Shown here one piece after another: positions 62,411 through 64,000 of a DNA stretch of 64,000 nt; positions within the stretch are counted from its first letter, which is position 1, and each line of letters begins with the position of its first letter. The stretch is from Archegozetes longisetosus (Eukaryota; Arthropoda; Arachnida; Sarcoptiformes; Trhypochthoniidae): positions 1 to 64,000 of the forward strand of contig JAEMBT020000010.1 in assembly GCA_018873245.2 (NCBI GenBank), in the 5' to 3' direction. The notes beneath the pieces were generated by a model. That model did not search any database and had not been told where the DNA came from. It saw only the letters and a program-made list of their open reading frames with translations. A program made the translations under genes and the position numbers.

Positions 62411-63053
62411 TCATGTTTTATTGCATAAGTATTTAAAATCATTTTTGTTTATATCTGTACAATGATCTCTATAGAAATTATCTAATGTTATATTGTCATG
62501 AGGGAATAATATAAATAAATTTGAATTTTCTCTTATTGTTTGTCGTGGTAATTTAATATAATTCTGTGATATATAAAAACAATTAACATTATTATGTCTT
62601 CCTCTTGTATAATATGCTTCACATTTATTCTGTTTCTCCAACATAATATCATCAAATATTATCAGGTTTTATGCTTTTTATTTAATTCAGTTGGCTCGGG
62701 TATACTTGAATTATTATCAAAATATTCAGCTATTATTTTATTCTTTTCTTTTAATCCTTCACCTATCTTTTTAATATAATAATCATCAGTTAATTTATTC
62801 TTTATTAGATTAACGATTAATTCTTTTGACAAATTGCTTTTTATTTCTTTAATTATCACTTGATATTCTGGTTGATGTAATGATTAAATATATATAAATG
62901 ATCATAATCTAACCAATCATTAAGTAACAATTTTAATAATAGATTTGTTTTACCACAACCTGATTTTCCTATAATACAAGCTCTAATTGAATTAGGAAGT
63001 AAAGGACTATTATTCCTTTTATTTTCAATAGGAATTGATAGATTGTCTAACAT
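62411..63053 (-). pseudogene. DNA-packaging ATPase (FtsK/A32-type), two frameshifts
   Basis: Three frames in order: 63053-62856 with the Walker A motif IIGKSGCGKTNLLLKLL and LYIFN; 62859-62662 with an alpha-helical middle (LTDDYYIKKIGEGLKEKN); and 62644-62411 with NVNCFYISQNYIKLPRQTIR and NLFILFPHD. The Walker B Asp-Asp region (FDDIML) falls at the second join at about 62650. This is the usual packaging ATPase of Maverick-like elements, which moves DNA into capsids. Frameshifts near 62860 and 62650 inactivate it. Confidence 0.82.
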
Positions 63054-63069
63054 TTATTTATAATTATAA

Positions 63070-63595
63070 ATGATGATATATTGTTTAAAATGTAAAAGTA
63101 ATAAAGAAATTAATGATATTAAAGAAATCTATTCTAAAAATAATAAACCTATGATAACTGGAACTTGTTCGTCTTGTGGAACTAAACTTTATCAATTTAT
63201 CAAAAAATGTAGAGGAATTATTAATACTTTATTAAATAAAATTCCAATACCGGAGATGCATTTATCTCTACCTAAAGATGTTTTATCTGAAATGTAGAAA
63301 ATGGTAGTTTTAATAAAACTGGAAAGTATAGTTATTGTGGTCCTGGAACTAAACTTAATAAAAGATTATCACAAGGTTATAAACGAATAAATGATTTAGA
63401 TAAAGCATGCTTAGAACATGATATTGCATATGACAAAAATAGATACAAAGAATAGAAATATAGCTGATAATTTATTAGCACAAGAAGCAAATAGATTAGC
63501 AAATGATATAAATCAACCTGAATGTTAGAAATGACGCAAAGAAAGTTGCAGCTTTAATGTCAGCTAAGTCATGGTTAGGTTTCAGACATTCTTCA
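63070..63595 (+). pseudogene. DUF5679-phospholipase A2 protein of the Maverick-like element
   Basis: The N-terminal 75 codons (MMIYCLKCKSNKEINDIKEI) have a complete pair of CxxC motifs (CLKC and CSSCGTKL), the DUF5679 zinc module. After a TAG at 63295-63297 the sequence goes on in another frame with the parvovirus-type phospholipase A2 signature: calcium loop YCGPGTKLNKRL and catalytic HD in KACLEHDIAYDKN. Further shifts near 63445 and 63520 follow. In parvoviruses such a domain acts in endosomal escape. Divergent from the ATPase with a 16-base gap. Confidence 0.82.
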
Positions 63596-63604
63596 TGACA
63601 ATCA

Positions 63605-64000
63605 CTTAAAGATATTTGTTTTGATCCTAAACATGGTTATTCAGGAATTAATGATTTAGTAAGGAAAACTGGGCTAATACAAAAAGAAGTAAAAGAATTT
63701 TTAGATACAGTTGATACTTATACTTTGCATAAACCAATTAGGAAAAAGTTTGAAACTAGAAGAGTTTATGTTAAAGGAATAGATGATCAATGGCAAGCAG
63801 ACTTAGTTGAAATGCAAGAATTTGCTCAAGAAAATGATGATTATAAATATTTATTAACAGTTATTGATTGTTTTAGTAAATATGCATGGGCTATTCCTAT
63901 AAAAATAAAACTGCTGATGAAATAATTATTGCTTTTGATGAAATATTTAAAAAAGAAAGAAAACAAATCACAAAGAGATAAATGTAAAGAATTCATCAAC
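63605..64000 (+). pseudogene. retrovirus-type integrase of the Maverick-like element, partial
   Basis: The frame from about 63607 (ICFDPKHGYSGINDL) leads through YTLHKPIRKKFETRRVYV to the first catalytic Asp (WQADLVEMQ) and LTVIDCFSKYAWAIPIK. A small indel near 63905 shifts the frame. DKCKEFIN at the very end of the window holds the second Asp. The gene continues outside. This integrase type belongs to Mavericks/Polintons and adintoviruses and carries out their insertion. Confidence 0.85.

Overview
The window looks like a nuclear chromosome of an arthropod, most likely an insect. It is AT-rich, has short GT-AG introns of 55-90 bp, and is crowded with eukaryotic transposons (Tc1/mariner, Merlin/IS1595-like, Ty3 elements with LTRs, Maverick/Polinton-like). 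I see no tRNA or rRNA gene, no CRISPR array and no clearly intact host gene. Almost every long reading frame carries nonsense codons or single-base frameshifts, so most of the sequence is fossil or decaying mobile and viral DNA.

Layout. (1) About 1-37.5 kb holds scattered, mostly intronless genes that look like an endogenised large nuclear DNA virus. They include a LEF-8-like RNA polymerase subunit (33.5-36.8 kb, minus), a delta-type family B DNA polymerase (20.9-23.9 kb), an intact BRO-like gene (24.2-25.1 kb), a ubiquitin-like gene with a broken paralogue, a BTBD9-like pseudogene and several short unrecognised ORFs. LEF-8 plus BRO points to a baculovirus/nudivirus/filamentous-virus type source (Naldaviricetes), which is inference. 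A solo LTR, an intron-bearing mariner, a truncated Ty3 element and short palindromic elements have landed among these genes. (2) About 37.5-42.9 kb is mainly repeats plus a decayed Merlin/IS1595-like transposase. (3) About 43-64 kb is a Maverick/Polinton-like (adintovirus-like) element: adenain-like protease with a core-peptide-like N-terminus, packaging ATPase, DUF5679/phospholipase A2 protein and integrase. A 1.7-kb Merlin copy (8-bp target duplication) and a 13.4-kb env-bearing Ty3 retroelement (ATAT target duplication) have been inserted into it.

Most unusual signal. Eight copies or part-copies of a roughly 450-590 bp palindromic element occur (4.1, 7.1, 13.7, 19.9, 31.4, 32.6, 39.7 and 41.1 kb). 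Each arm, read outward, has a CCAAT-like box, a palindrome of the ACGTTAATATCGT type, a TATATAAG box and then a ~75-nt self-complementary segment. The same palindrome sits just upstream of TATA boxes of virus-like genes (ubiquitin-like gene at 18.3 kb; a 96-aa gene at 20.2 kb, where one cassette arm is replaced by a protein gene) and forms an hr-like cluster at 18.9-19.5 kb. I read these as candidate bidirectional promoter-hairpin cassettes shared with the viral genes; an ordinary foldback MITE is the alternative.

A second unusual feature is an intron-containing chromodomain gene, plus a further ORF, lying antisense inside the env-bearing Ty3 element. A third is a mariner DNA-binding N-terminus, with its intron in the same place, joined to an unrelated reading frame at 30.4-31.1 kb.
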